From: Streptomyces sp. NBC_00193
GTDB lineage: Bacteria; Actinomycetota; Actinomycetes; Streptomycetales; Streptomycetaceae
DNA: 64,000 nt
NCBI RefSeq assembly: GCF_026342735.1
Contig: NZ_JAPEMM010000002.1
Location: forward strand, 682,001 to 746,000
Reading direction: 5' to 3'
The notes under the pieces were generated by a model, which was not told the DNA's origin, did no database searches, and saw only the letters and a program-made list of their open reading frames with translations. A program made the translations under genes and the position numbers. Numbering within the stretch: position 1 is the first letter of the stretch; each line of letters opens with the position of its first letter. Below, one piece after another: positions 16,887 to 24,608 of this stretch.

Positions 16887-17681
16887 ATGGATGGACGGCC
16901 CGAGAACGCAGAAGCCGATGGCACGGCACGCGGCGGCCGGACCTCCGCCGCGGGTACGGCGCTGGAGAAGTCGATGCGGATCCTGGAGGCCGTGGCCGCG
17001 CCCGGCGGCCCGCACCGGCTCACCGATGTCATGGCGGCGGCGGCCGTGCCGAAGTCGAGCACCTTCCGCATCCTGGCCTCGCTGATCGAGCAGGGCTTCG
17101 TACGCTCCGAGGGCGAGAGCCGCTACGGCGTCGGCCCCCGGCTGCGCGCGCTGTCCGCCCTGGTCGCCGGCGGGGAGCCGGCCAGCATCGAGCGGATCCT
17201 GCGGGAACTGCAGGAGGCCACCGGGCAGGCGGTCCATCTCGCCCTGCACAGCGGGGAGACCATCACCTACATCCGGAAGCTGGAGAGCGAGCAGCCCTTC
17301 CAGACCGCCTCGCGGGTCGGCATGCGGATGCCGCTGCACACGACCGCGATCGGCAAGAGCATCCTGGCCCACCTGCCCGGGGCGGAGGCCCGCGAGCTGG
17401 TCGCCTCGGCCGGGCTGCCGCGCCGTACGCCGAACACGCTCACGACGCCGCAGGACCTGGAGGCGGAGCTGGCGGCCGTACGGGAGCGGGGGTTCGCCCT
17501 GGACGACGAGGAGAACGAGGCGACCATCCGCTGCATCGGCGCCGCGATCCTCGACACCGGGGGCCGCCCGATCGGCGGCGTCAGCATCACCACCGTCACA
17601 TTCCTGGTCTCCCGCACGGAGATCGAGGCCTACGCACCCGCCCTGCTCGCGGCCACCCGGGCACTGGCCCCGCTGCTGTAG
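16887..17681 (+). CDS. IclR-family regulator (KdgR-like)
   Basis: A 264-residue IclR regulator. An N-terminal winged helix-turn-helix covers residues 25-90 with LTDVMAAAAVPKSSTFRILA. The C-terminal effector domain contains TGQAVHLALHSGETITYI and the family motif RCIGAAILDTGGRPIGGVSI. It diverges from eda-kdgK and probably represses it until a sugar acid such as 2-keto-3-deoxygluconate binds. ATG 16887 is chosen; GGAGG lies at 16872-16876. TTG at 16881 or GTG at 16851 are alternatives that only lengthen a disordered tail. Confidence 0.88.
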   Translation: MDGRPENAEADGTARGGRTSAAGTALEKSMRILEAVAAPGGPHRLTDVMAAAAVPKSSTFRILASLIEQGFVRSEGESRYGVGPRLRALSALVAGGEPASIERILRELQEATGQAVHLALHSGETITYIRKLESEQPFQTASRVGMRMPLHTTAIGKSILAHLPGAEARELVASAGLPRRTPNTLTTPQDLEAELAAVRERGFALDDEENEATIRCIGAAILDTGGRPIGGVSITTVTFLVSRTEIEAYAPALLAATRALAPLL

Positions 17682-17700
17682 GCCATGGCGGAGGCGGGGC

Positions 17701-19827
17701 CTAGTCCGCCGTCGGGGCCCGGTCGGTGGCCCGGGCGAGCAGCTGTCGGGCCGTCCGCAGGTGCCGGTGGCCCGGTTCCAGGACGGACTCGGCCCGCGCC
17801 AGGGCGCCGGTCAGTACCGCGGCCGCCTCGGGGGCCCGGTCCCGGGCGAGCAGGGCGCGGGCCCATTCCAGGCGGGAGTAGAACGCGTGCGGATGGTCCT
17901 CGCCGAGCACCCGGGTCCGGTCGGCGGTGAGCTCCGCCCAGGCCTCGGCCGCCTCGGCGGTGCGCCCCGCGCGGGCCGCCAGCGCCGCCATGCTGCTCCG
18001 GACCGCGAGCGTGTGCGGGTCGTCGGGCCCGATCCCCTCGGCGGCTTCGGCTTCGGCCAGCAGGCGCCCCAACTCGGCTTCGGCGGCCTCCGGTTCCCCG
18101 GTCCGGAACCAGATCAGGCTGCGCCGGGTCGCCAGCACCTGGGGATGCCCGGCGCCCTGGACCCGTAAGCGGTCGGCCAGCAGCAGGTCCAACAGCCGGG
18201 CGGCCGACCGGTGATCACCGCCTTCTCCGGTGAAGTAAGCCAGCTGGTGACGGGCCGCCAGGGTGTCCGGATGGTCGGGCCCCAGCACGTCGGTGACATC
18301 CACGAGCAGCTCCGCGAACTGGGCCGCGGCGGCCAGATGGTTCCCGGACTCTCCTACGAAGAAGGCCAGTTGATGCCGCGCTGCCAGGGTGTCGGGGTGC
18401 CGGGGCCCGAGCCGGCCGGCGCGCCGGTGGGCGATCCCGGCGAGATCGGCGGCGGCCCGGCGCGGCTTCCCGGAGTCTCCTATGGCGATGGCCAGCGGCA
18501 GTTCGGCGCCGGGGACCCCGCCGCGCGAGGCGAGGCCGAGGGCCTCGACGGCCCGCGCGAGGCGGCCCTCCTGATGGGCGACGAGCCCCATGTCGTAGGC
18601 GTCGGCGGGCTCCACCAGGGGCAGCAGCCCGCGCCACAGGTGGTCGGGCACGGGGCCGTTGCCCGGCGCGTTCAACAGGTAGTCGAACGCGGTGAATCCG
18701 GCCCCGAAGTTGCCGATGAGCAGCCCGCTCGTGGCGTAGGCGGCGGCGCAGGCCCAGTCCATCGCCTCCGCGAACGGCTCGGGCTGGAGGTCCCCTCCGC
18801 CCCGGGCCTCCAGGTAGGGGGCGTGCAGCTCGCGCAGCCACGCGCGGCTCACGGGGCGGCGCAGTCCGGCCCGGCGGCAGTCCACCGCCGCCGCGACCAC
18901 GGCGGCGCCGCGCGGATTGGCGCCCGGGGCCCAGGCGTTCTCCCAGGCCGCCAGGAGTTCCGGACCGGCCGCCAGCACCTCGGCGACCCCGAACCGCTCG
19001 CCCGCCCGCAGCGCGGCCCCGATCCGCGGATCGCCCCGGTGGGCGGCGGCCCGGCCGCGCTCCGCCCGGGACCAGTGCCGGGGCAGCCTGACGACCACCG
19101 CCTGGTGGAGCAGGTCGCGCTGGGCCCGCCAGGCGTCCCGGTCGGAGCCGGTGAGCCGGCTCTCCTCACGGGCGTCGTAGCGCCGGTACTCCTGGACCCG
19201 CATGGTCGCGATGACCACCGCCGTTCGCAGGGAGGCCAGTTGGGCGGTGCTGAGGCCGCCCGCCCCGAGGTAGTCCTCCAGGTCGTCCAGCCACAGCACG
19301 GCGCGGCGCCGCCGCCCGGCGATCCGCACCGCTTCGGGCAGTGCGGCGCGGGAGAGCGGGCGGACGAAGGCGTGCCGCGGGTAGCGGCTGCGGGCCACCT
19401 CGTAGGCGAGCCGGGTCTTGCCCGCCGTGGACTCTCCCACCACGAGGACGAAGCGGCTCTGCTCCAGGGCTGCGCGCAGCCCCGGTTCGGCGTCGCGCCG
19501 GATGTACGCGGGCGGGGCCGCGGGCGCCTCGGCCGGGTGGGCCCCGGCCAGTTCGGGGCGGTCCACGCGGCGCAGCAGCGGGATCCGGCCCGCCGCCGTA
19601 CGGAGCACCTCCCCGGCGGTCCGGGGGTCGGCGCCCTCCCCGGACGGCCGCATGAGCTCGGCGGCGAGTCCGGACAGCGTGGTGACGGCCGCGCCGATCC
19701 CGGCGGCCCAGGGCCCCGAGGTCCACACCGCCGCCAGCGCCACCGCACCTGCTCCGAGCCCTACCGAACCGAGGTATCCGGCCCAGCCCCTCGCCCGGCC
19801 GGATCCCCTCAAGAGCAACGCCGACAT
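17701..19827 (-). CDS. Membrane P-loop NTPase with TPR repeats
   Basis: A 708-residue protein in three parts. Two hydrophobic helices (about residues 15-60) anchor it. A P-loop NTPase domain follows with Walker A GESTAGKT (131-138) and Walker B AVLWLDD (176-182). The C-terminal half is a TPR array of the kinesin-light-chain/FxSxB type with about 42-residue period, visible in RHPDTLAARHQLAFFVGESG, then HPDTLAARHQLAYFTGEGG and later DDPHTLAVRSSMAALAARAG. This layout resembles STAND-type signalling ATPases, in which repeats sense a ligand and the NTPase switches state. Such genes are common in Streptomyces with unknown roles. No effector domain is visible. ATG at 19827, preceded by GGGGGCGGC. 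Confidence 0.8.
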   Translation of the reverse strand: MSALLLRGSGRARGWAGYLGSVGLGAGAVALAAVWTSGPWAAGIGAAVTTLSGLAAELMRPSGEGADPRTAGEVLRTAAGRIPLLRRVDRPELAGAHPAEAPAAPPAYIRRDAEPGLRAALEQSRFVLVVGESTAGKTRLAYEVARSRYPRHAFVRPLSRAALPEAVRIAGRRRRAVLWLDDLEDYLGAGGLSTAQLASLRTAVVIATMRVQEYRRYDAREESRLTGSDRDAWRAQRDLLHQAVVVRLPRHWSRAERGRAAAHRGDPRIGAALRAGERFGVAEVLAAGPELLAAWENAWAPGANPRGAAVVAAAVDCRRAGLRRPVSRAWLRELHAPYLEARGGGDLQPEPFAEAMDWACAAAYATSGLLIGNFGAGFTAFDYLLNAPGNGPVPDHLWRGLLPLVEPADAYDMGLVAHQEGRLARAVEALGLASRGGVPGAELPLAIAIGDSGKPRRAAADLAGIAHRRAGRLGPRHPDTLAARHQLAFFVGESGNHLAAAAQFAELLVDVTDVLGPDHPDTLAARHQLAYFTGEGGDHRSAARLLDLLLADRLRVQGAGHPQVLATRRSLIWFRTGEPEAAEAELGRLLAEAEAAEGIGPDDPHTLAVRSSMAALAARAGRTAEAAEAWAELTADRTRVLGEDHPHAFYSRLEWARALLARDRAPEAAAVLTGALARAESVLEPGHRHLRTARQLLARATDRAPTAD

Positions 19828-19909
19828 GCCGCCCCCAACACGTCCCGTGGGAGCCCCATTGTCACCCCGGACCCGGACGACGGAACCCCAACGGACCTAC
19901 TGCGGAGGG

Positions 19910-19981
19910 ATGTTCGTCAGTAAGTTCAGCGACTTCAGCGAGTTCGGCGAGTTCGGCGAGTTCGGCGGGATCAGTACGTGA
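19910..19981 (+). repeat. 9-bp tandem repeat that could encode a 23-residue peptide
   Basis: Five copies of a 9-bp unit close to GAGTTCGGC run from 19922 to 19966. They lie in a 23-codon plus-strand frame that starts with ATG at 19910 directly after GGAGGG and reads MFVSKFSDFSEFGEFGEFGG then IST and stop. The gap between GGAGGG and ATG is too short for a normal ribosome site. It overlaps the 3' end of the S66 peptidase gene on the other strand. It may be only a repeat. Confidence 0.3.
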
Positions 19982-21014
19982 CGAAGATCCGGCGGGCCGG
20001 GCCGTCCACCCGGATCCGGCCCCCGACGGGGATCACGATCTGCGGGTCGGTGTGCCCGAGGTCCACGTCGAAGACGGCCATGGTGTCGGGTGCGTACTCG
20101 CCGAGGGCCCGCAGGACCGCCTCGCGCTGCTCACGGCGGTAGCGCTCCCGCTCCTCGGCGTCGAAGCGGTTCTCGAAGGACCAGCTCTTCGCCCGGCCCA
20201 TCAGAAAGGCGGGGAACTGCCGCAGCAGTCCACGCTCCCCCATGTTGCGCAGGATCCAGTAGACGTCACGGGCGCTCGGCATGTCCTCCGAGGTCTCCAG
20301 GAAGAGCACCCCGCCGGCGTACTCCTCGACGGGCCGCACCGCGCGGTCGGCCATCAGCAGCCAGGAGAGGATCTCCAGGTTTCCGCCCCAGCCGTCGCCC
20401 TCGACCACCCGGTCGGCGTTGTGCCAGGTCCAGCCTCCGGCGGGCTCCAGATCCGGTTCGGCGTCGAAGGTGCGCGGGTCGTCCCAGGGGCCGTTGACGT
20501 CCCCGCTGGCTCCGGCGGCGGTCAGCTCGTACTCACCCGAGGTGAACAGGGCCGCGCGCAGGGACTCGGCCGTGAGCGGGTTCATGGCGCCGGGCCGTCC
20601 GAGCTCGACCATCACCGAGCCCCCGTGGTAGGCGACCAGCCCGAGGTTCCTGAGGTGCAGGAGCAGGTTGGTGTTGTCGCTGTACCCGAAGAACGGCTTG
20701 GGGTTGGCGCGCAGGAGATCGGCGTCGAGGTGCGGGAGCAGCGTGATCTGGTCGTCGCCGCCGATGCTGGCGATGACGGCCTTGATCTCGGGGTCGGCGA
20801 AGGCGGCGTGGAGGTCGGCGGCCCGCTCCCGGGGCGTCGCGCTCATCTTCCGGGTGGTCGGGTATTCCACCGGCTCCAGGCCGAACTCCTCCCGGAGCCT
20901 GCGCAGCCCCAGCTCGTAGGGCTGCGGGAAGAGCTCGGGCAGACCGGCCGAAGGGGAGAGCACCGCGACGCGGTCTCCGGGGCGGGGCTTGGCGGGGTAG
21001 CGAGGATCCGTCAT
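19971..21014 (-). CDS. S66 peptidase (MccF/LD-carboxypeptidase family)
   Basis: A 347-residue serine peptidase of family S66. The catalytic Ser112 sits in FFGYSDNTN, Glu214 in GWGGNLEIL and His321 in DLGHTDPQ, the Ser-Glu-His triad of the family. Members remove the terminal D-alanine from muramoyl tetrapeptide in wall recycling, or, in the MccF branch, cut the aminoacyl-nucleotide amide of microcin C and give immunity. The long loop with WTWHNADRVVEGDGWGG is typical of MccF-like proteins. Cytosolic, no signal peptide. It stands alone. Which branch it belongs to needs a tree. Confidence 0.88.
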   Translation of the reverse strand: MTDPRYPAKPRPGDRVAVLSPSAGLPELFPQPYELGLRRLREEFGLEPVEYPTTRKMSATPRERAADLHAAFADPEIKAVIASIGGDDQITLLPHLDADLLRANPKPFFGYSDNTNLLLHLRNLGLVAYHGGSVMVELGRPGAMNPLTAESLRAALFTSGEYELTAAGASGDVNGPWDDPRTFDAEPDLEPAGGWTWHNADRVVEGDGWGGNLEILSWLLMADRAVRPVEEYAGGVLFLETSEDMPSARDVYWILRNMGERGLLRQFPAFLMGRAKSWSFENRFDAEERERYRREQREAVLRALGEYAPDTMAVFDVDLGHTDPQIVIPVGGRIRVDGPARRIFVTY

Positions 21015-21110
21015 CCGAAGATCCTAGGAGCAGGCCCGACCGCCACCGAAGCGGTTTTCCGGGGCCCTCGCCCCTCTCGACGCAGGCGGCACCATGATCG
21101 AATCGGCGGC

Positions 21111-21698
21111 ATGACAACCACCGAGTTGATACCCGTCGCCGACGGGGGCCGCATCCGGGCCGAGCGGGCCGGGGACGGCCCCCCGCTCGTCCTGCTCCAC
21201 GGGGCGGTCCACGACAGCCGCATGTGGGAACACCCCGAGCGGGTCCGGTCGCTGACGCTGATCGCATCGTCCGTCGGCGGGTACGAGTGGCCCCGGAGCG
21301 CCGAGGCGGAGGCGTACGCCGCGGCGCGCCGCGGATCGGTCGGCAGCCGCATCGCCGAGCTGGAGCTCGCGCTCTGGGCGAGCCTGGGCGACCGGGCCCC
21401 GGGTTTCGAGGTCATCGAGCCCATGGTGCGCGAGAACGCCGAATCCGGAGCCGCCGCGGAGAAGGGGCACGCCCTCGACCCGGCCGAGGCTGCGGTCGGC
21501 CGGCTGGACCGGATCGGGGTGCCGACGGTGGTCGTCGTCGGCGATCACGACCGCCCCGAGATCGGCGTCATCGCCGACCGTCTCGCCGACGGCATCCCCG
21601 GCGCGCGGCTGGAGGTGGTCGCGGGCGCCGATCACTACCTACCGCTGCGGGCTCCCGAGCGACTCCTCGAACTCCTGCTTCCCTATCCTTCCCTATAA
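21111..21698 (+). pseudogene. Alpha/beta hydrolase with internal in-frame deletion
   Basis: A 195-residue remnant of an alpha/beta hydrolase. The oxyanion segment PPLVLLHGAVHDSRMW is joined directly to EHPERVRSLTLIASSVGG, which in intact relatives follows roughly 60-80 residues later. The missing stretch would hold the strand-5 nucleophile elbow (G-x-S-x-G), so the catalytic Ser is lost. The acid and histidine regions near the C terminus (VVVGDHDRPE and AGADHYLPL) remain. The frame is open, so it may still be translated, but it should be inactive as a hydrolase. ATG 21111 is taken. Confidence 0.7.
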
Positions 21699-21735
21699 GC
21701 ATGCATACGCACCTCATGGGGTAGGATTCGGAGTC

Positions 21736-22263
21736 ATGAGTGACGAAGGACGCGAGCTGTACTCGGTCGGCGAGGTGGCGGAGCTGCTCGGGCTGCACGT
21801 GCGCACCGTCCGGAACTACGTGCGCGACGGCCGGCTCAAAGCGGTCCGGATCGGCAAGCAGTACCGGATCAGCCGGGCGGACTTCGAGGCCCTGACGAGC
21901 CTTCCCGCCCCGGCCGCCGAGGATCCTTCCCCCGCCGGGGAGGCGCCGCGGCGGCATCTGGAGGTGTCGAGCATCGTGCAGATCGACGCGATCGGTCCCG
22001 ACGCGGCGAACCGGCTCGCGACCCTCGTCACGGCGAGCGCGCAGTCCCCGAGGGACACCCCGGCCACGCTGCGCGTCCAGACGGTCTACGACAAGGAGCG
22101 GGCCCGCATGAAGATCGTGATCCTCGGCGACGCGGCCACGACCGCCGATCTGCTGCACCTGGTCGACGGGGTGCTCGGGCCGGGCAACGGCATGGGAAAC
22201 GACCCGGACCACGGCACCGGCCGCGGCACCGGCCACGACGCGGGGGCGGCACACCGTGGCTGA
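21736..22263 (+). CDS. Excisionase/MerR-like helix-turn-helix protein
   Basis: A 175-residue protein with an N-terminal helix-turn-helix of the excisionase/BldC type (LYSVGEVAELLGLHVRTVRN then RIGKQYRISRADFEAL, residues 8-55). A second domain of about 75 residues has beta-rich sequence (HLEVSSIVQIDAIGPDAANR and ARMKIVILGD), and a Gly/His-rich tail follows. No membrane segment is present. The following DUF4180 gene overlaps its stop by eight bases, so the two are co-translated and probably function together. A role in gene regulation is likely, with the second domain possibly sensing a ligand. Confidence 0.8.
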   Translation: MSDEGRELYSVGEVAELLGLHVRTVRNYVRDGRLKAVRIGKQYRISRADFEALTSLPAPAAEDPSPAGEAPRRHLEVSSIVQIDAIGPDAANRLATLVTASAQSPRDTPATLRVQTVYDKERARMKIVILGDAATTADLLHLVDGVLGPGNGMGNDPDHGTGRGTGHDAGAAHRG

Positions 22264-22678
22264 CCTCCTCGTGGAACACCACGGCGTACCGGTCCTGGTC
22301 TGCGCGGCCGACGGCCCGCCCGTCGTCACCGAGCAGGACGCGCTCGACCAGCTGATCGGCGGAGCCTTCTACCGGACCGACATCGTCGCCGTCCCCGTGG
22401 AACGCCTGGACGCCGGCTTCTTCGACCTGCGCAGCGGGCTCGCCGGGGCGATCATGCAGAAGTTCGTGAACTACCGGGTCCGCCTGGTGGTCGTGGGCGA
22501 CCTCTCGCACCACCTGGAGGCGAGCTCGGCCCTGCGCGATCTCGTACGGGAATCGAACGAGGGCCGCCACATCTGGTTCCTGCCCGATCTCGACGCCCTG
22601 GCCTCCCGCCTCGCCCCGGCCGGGAAAACAGGGCCGGGCGCTCCGGATTCCGCATCCGCGGAACCGATCGACGGATAA
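22256..22678 (+). CDS. DUF4180 protein
   Basis: A 140-residue protein of the DUF4180 family with the core FYRTDIVAVPVERLDAGFFD, LRSGLAGAIMQKFVNYRVRL and a C-terminal HIWFLPDLDALASRL. No catalytic motif is known for the family. It starts with GTG at 22256 inside the end of the HTH gene, which suggests translational coupling. Relatives often sit next to transcription factors, so it may be a cofactor or sensor of the HTH protein. That is inference from arrangement only. Confidence 0.8.
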   Translation: MADLLVEHHGVPVLVCAADGPPVVTEQDALDQLIGGAFYRTDIVAVPVERLDAGFFDLRSGLAGAIMQKFVNYRVRLVVVGDLSHHLEASSALRDLVRESNEGRHIWFLPDLDALASRLAPAGKTGPGAPDSASAEPIDG

Positions 22679-22754
22679 GCGTTATCGGAGTCCCCCTCGA
22701 CGGTCTCCCAGGTATTGGGCATCATCGAGCGCCGGTACGGACAGGGACTTTTCT

Positions 22755-24428
22755 ATGAGCACTCAGCACACGGCAGCACTGGTGGCCGCGGCCCGCGCGG
22801 GCGATCCCCGCGCCCAGGACGACCTGGTCAGCGCCTATCTGCCGCTGGTCTACAACATCGTCGGGCGGGCCCTGAACGGATCCGTCGACGTGGACGACGT
22901 GGTCCAGGACACGATGCTGCGGGCACTCGACGGGCTGGGCGGCCTGCGCGACGACCACAGCTTCCGGTCCTGGCTGGTCGCCATCGCCATGAACCGGGTG
23001 CGCGCCCACTGGCAGGCCCGCCGGAGCGCCCCCGGCGAAAGCGGACTGGAGGCCGCCTGGGAGCTCGCGGACCCGGGCGCCGACTTCGTGGACCTGACCG
23101 TCGTACGGCTCCAGCTGGAGGGCCAGCGGCGCGAGACGGCCCGTGCCACGCGCTGGCTCGAGCCCGACGACCGGGCGCTGCTGTCCCTGTGGTGGCTGGA
23201 GTGCGCCGGGGAGCTGACGCGCGCGGAGATGGCGCAGGCGCTGGAACTGTCCCCGCAGCACACCGCGGTACGGGTGCAGCGGATGAAGGCGCAGCTGGAG
23301 GCGGCCCGGGTGGTGGAGCGGGCGCTGGGTGCCCAGCCGCCCTGCGAGGACCTGCGGGCCATGGCGGCGAGCTGGGACGGGGTGCCCTCGACGCTGTGGC
23401 GCAAGCGAATAGCCCGGCACGCCCGTGAGTGCCTGCGGTGCGCCGGGCTGTGGAACGGCCTGGTCCCGGCCGAAGGACTGCTGGCCGGGCTGGCGCTGCT
23501 GCCGGTCTCGGCGGCGCTGCTCGCGGGCGTACGGGCGGCCCTGGACTCCGGCTACACCTCCGTCGGCCTGGCCGGCGCCGCTTCGGCGTACGGTCCGGAC
23601 GCCGGTCACGCCGGTCACGCCGACGGCGGCAGTGGCGGCAGTGGCGGCAGCAACCTCGAAGCGCAGTTCGCCTCGGCGGGCGGCCCCGGCGACGGGCGCG
23701 CCTCGCTGCGCAAGCAGCGGCGCACCCGCGGCCGGCGCCGGGTGATCGGCGGCGCGGTGCTCGCCGCCTGTGTCGTGGGAGGCGGGGTGACCTACCTCGC
23801 CACCCGCCCCGGCACCGGATCCCCCGAGGTGCCTCCGGCCGCGCTCGTGGCGCCGGAATCGGGGACCGCGCTGCCGCCGGAGGCCGCCTCCCCCACCCCG
23901 AGCCCCTCGGAGTCCGCCTCCCCGAGCGCCTCGCCGAGCCCCAGCCCGAGCCCGACTCCGACTCCGAGTCCGACCCCCACGCCCACCCCGAAGCCGACCC
24001 CGAAGTCCACCCCGCCGAAGAGCCCGGCTCCCGCCCCGCCGGGCGGCAGCATGGCCGCCCAGGTGATATCCCTGGTCAACTCCGAGCGGGCGAAGGCCGG
24101 CTGCGGGCCGCTGAAGGACGACGCGCAGCTGCGTACGGCCGCCCAGGGGCACTCCGACGACATGGCGCGGCGGGACTTCTTCTCGCACACCAACCCGGAC
24201 GGCGCGGACCCGGGCAAGCGGACCACCGCCGCCGGGTACCGCTGGTCCACCTACGGGGAGAACATCGCGAAGGGGCAGCGGACCGCGGCCCAGGTCATGG
24301 ATTCCTGGATGAAGAGCCAGGGACACCGCGAGAACATCCTCAACTGCTCCTTCAAGGACATCGGCGTGGGCATCCACCAGGGCGCGGGCGGCCCGTGGTG
24401 GACGCAGAACTTCGGCGCCCGGATGTAA
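22755..24428 (+). CDS. ECF sigma factor fused to ZAS motif, membrane helix and extracytoplasmic CAP domain
   Basis: A 557-residue four-part protein. Residues 10-190 are an ECF sigma factor: region 2 contains DVDDVVQDTMLRALDGLGGL and region 4 LTRAEMAQALELSPQHTAVR. Next comes His222-x3-Cys226-x2-Cys229 in the RHARECLRC segment, the zinc-binding pattern of ZAS anti-sigma domains. A single membrane helix lies at 331-349. Beyond it an exported Pro/Ser/Thr repeat linker (375-430) carries a CAP/SCP domain (435-557) with the family motifs HTNPDG, GENIAKGQ and GHRENILNCSFKDIGVG. A sigma factor, its likely restraint and an outside sensor are thus in one chain. Release of the sigma part by proteolysis is an attractive inference. 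The stop at 24426 is clear; ATG 22755. Confidence 0.88.
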   Translation: MSTQHTAALVAAARAGDPRAQDDLVSAYLPLVYNIVGRALNGSVDVDDVVQDTMLRALDGLGGLRDDHSFRSWLVAIAMNRVRAHWQARRSAPGESGLEAAWELADPGADFVDLTVVRLQLEGQRRETARATRWLEPDDRALLSLWWLECAGELTRAEMAQALELSPQHTAVRVQRMKAQLEAARVVERALGAQPPCEDLRAMAASWDGVPSTLWRKRIARHARECLRCAGLWNGLVPAEGLLAGLALLPVSAALLAGVRAALDSGYTSVGLAGAASAYGPDAGHAGHADGGSGGSGGSNLEAQFASAGGPGDGRASLRKQRRTRGRRRVIGGAVLAACVVGGGVTYLATRPGTGSPEVPPAALVAPESGTALPPEAASPTPSPSESASPSASPSPSPSPTPTPSPTPTPTPKPTPKSTPPKSPAPAPPGGSMAAQVISLVNSERAKAGCGPLKDDAQLRTAAQGHSDDMARRDFFSHTNPDGADPGKRTTAAGYRWSTYGENIAKGQRTAAQVMDSWMKSQGHRENILNCSFKDIGVGIHQGAGGPWWTQNFGARM

Positions 24429-24608
24429 GACCTCCCGCCGCGGGCCCCACCCGGTCCCCACCCCGGCCCCACCCCGGCCCCCGCACCCCGCTCCGCCACG
24501 CTCCGCCCCCGCCTCGCCACGCTCCGCCGCACCCCCGTCGACGCGATCTCCCCGCAATGATTCAAAATGGGGGCAAGATAGGAGCTGGAAGCAAACCGGC
24601 AGATCACG

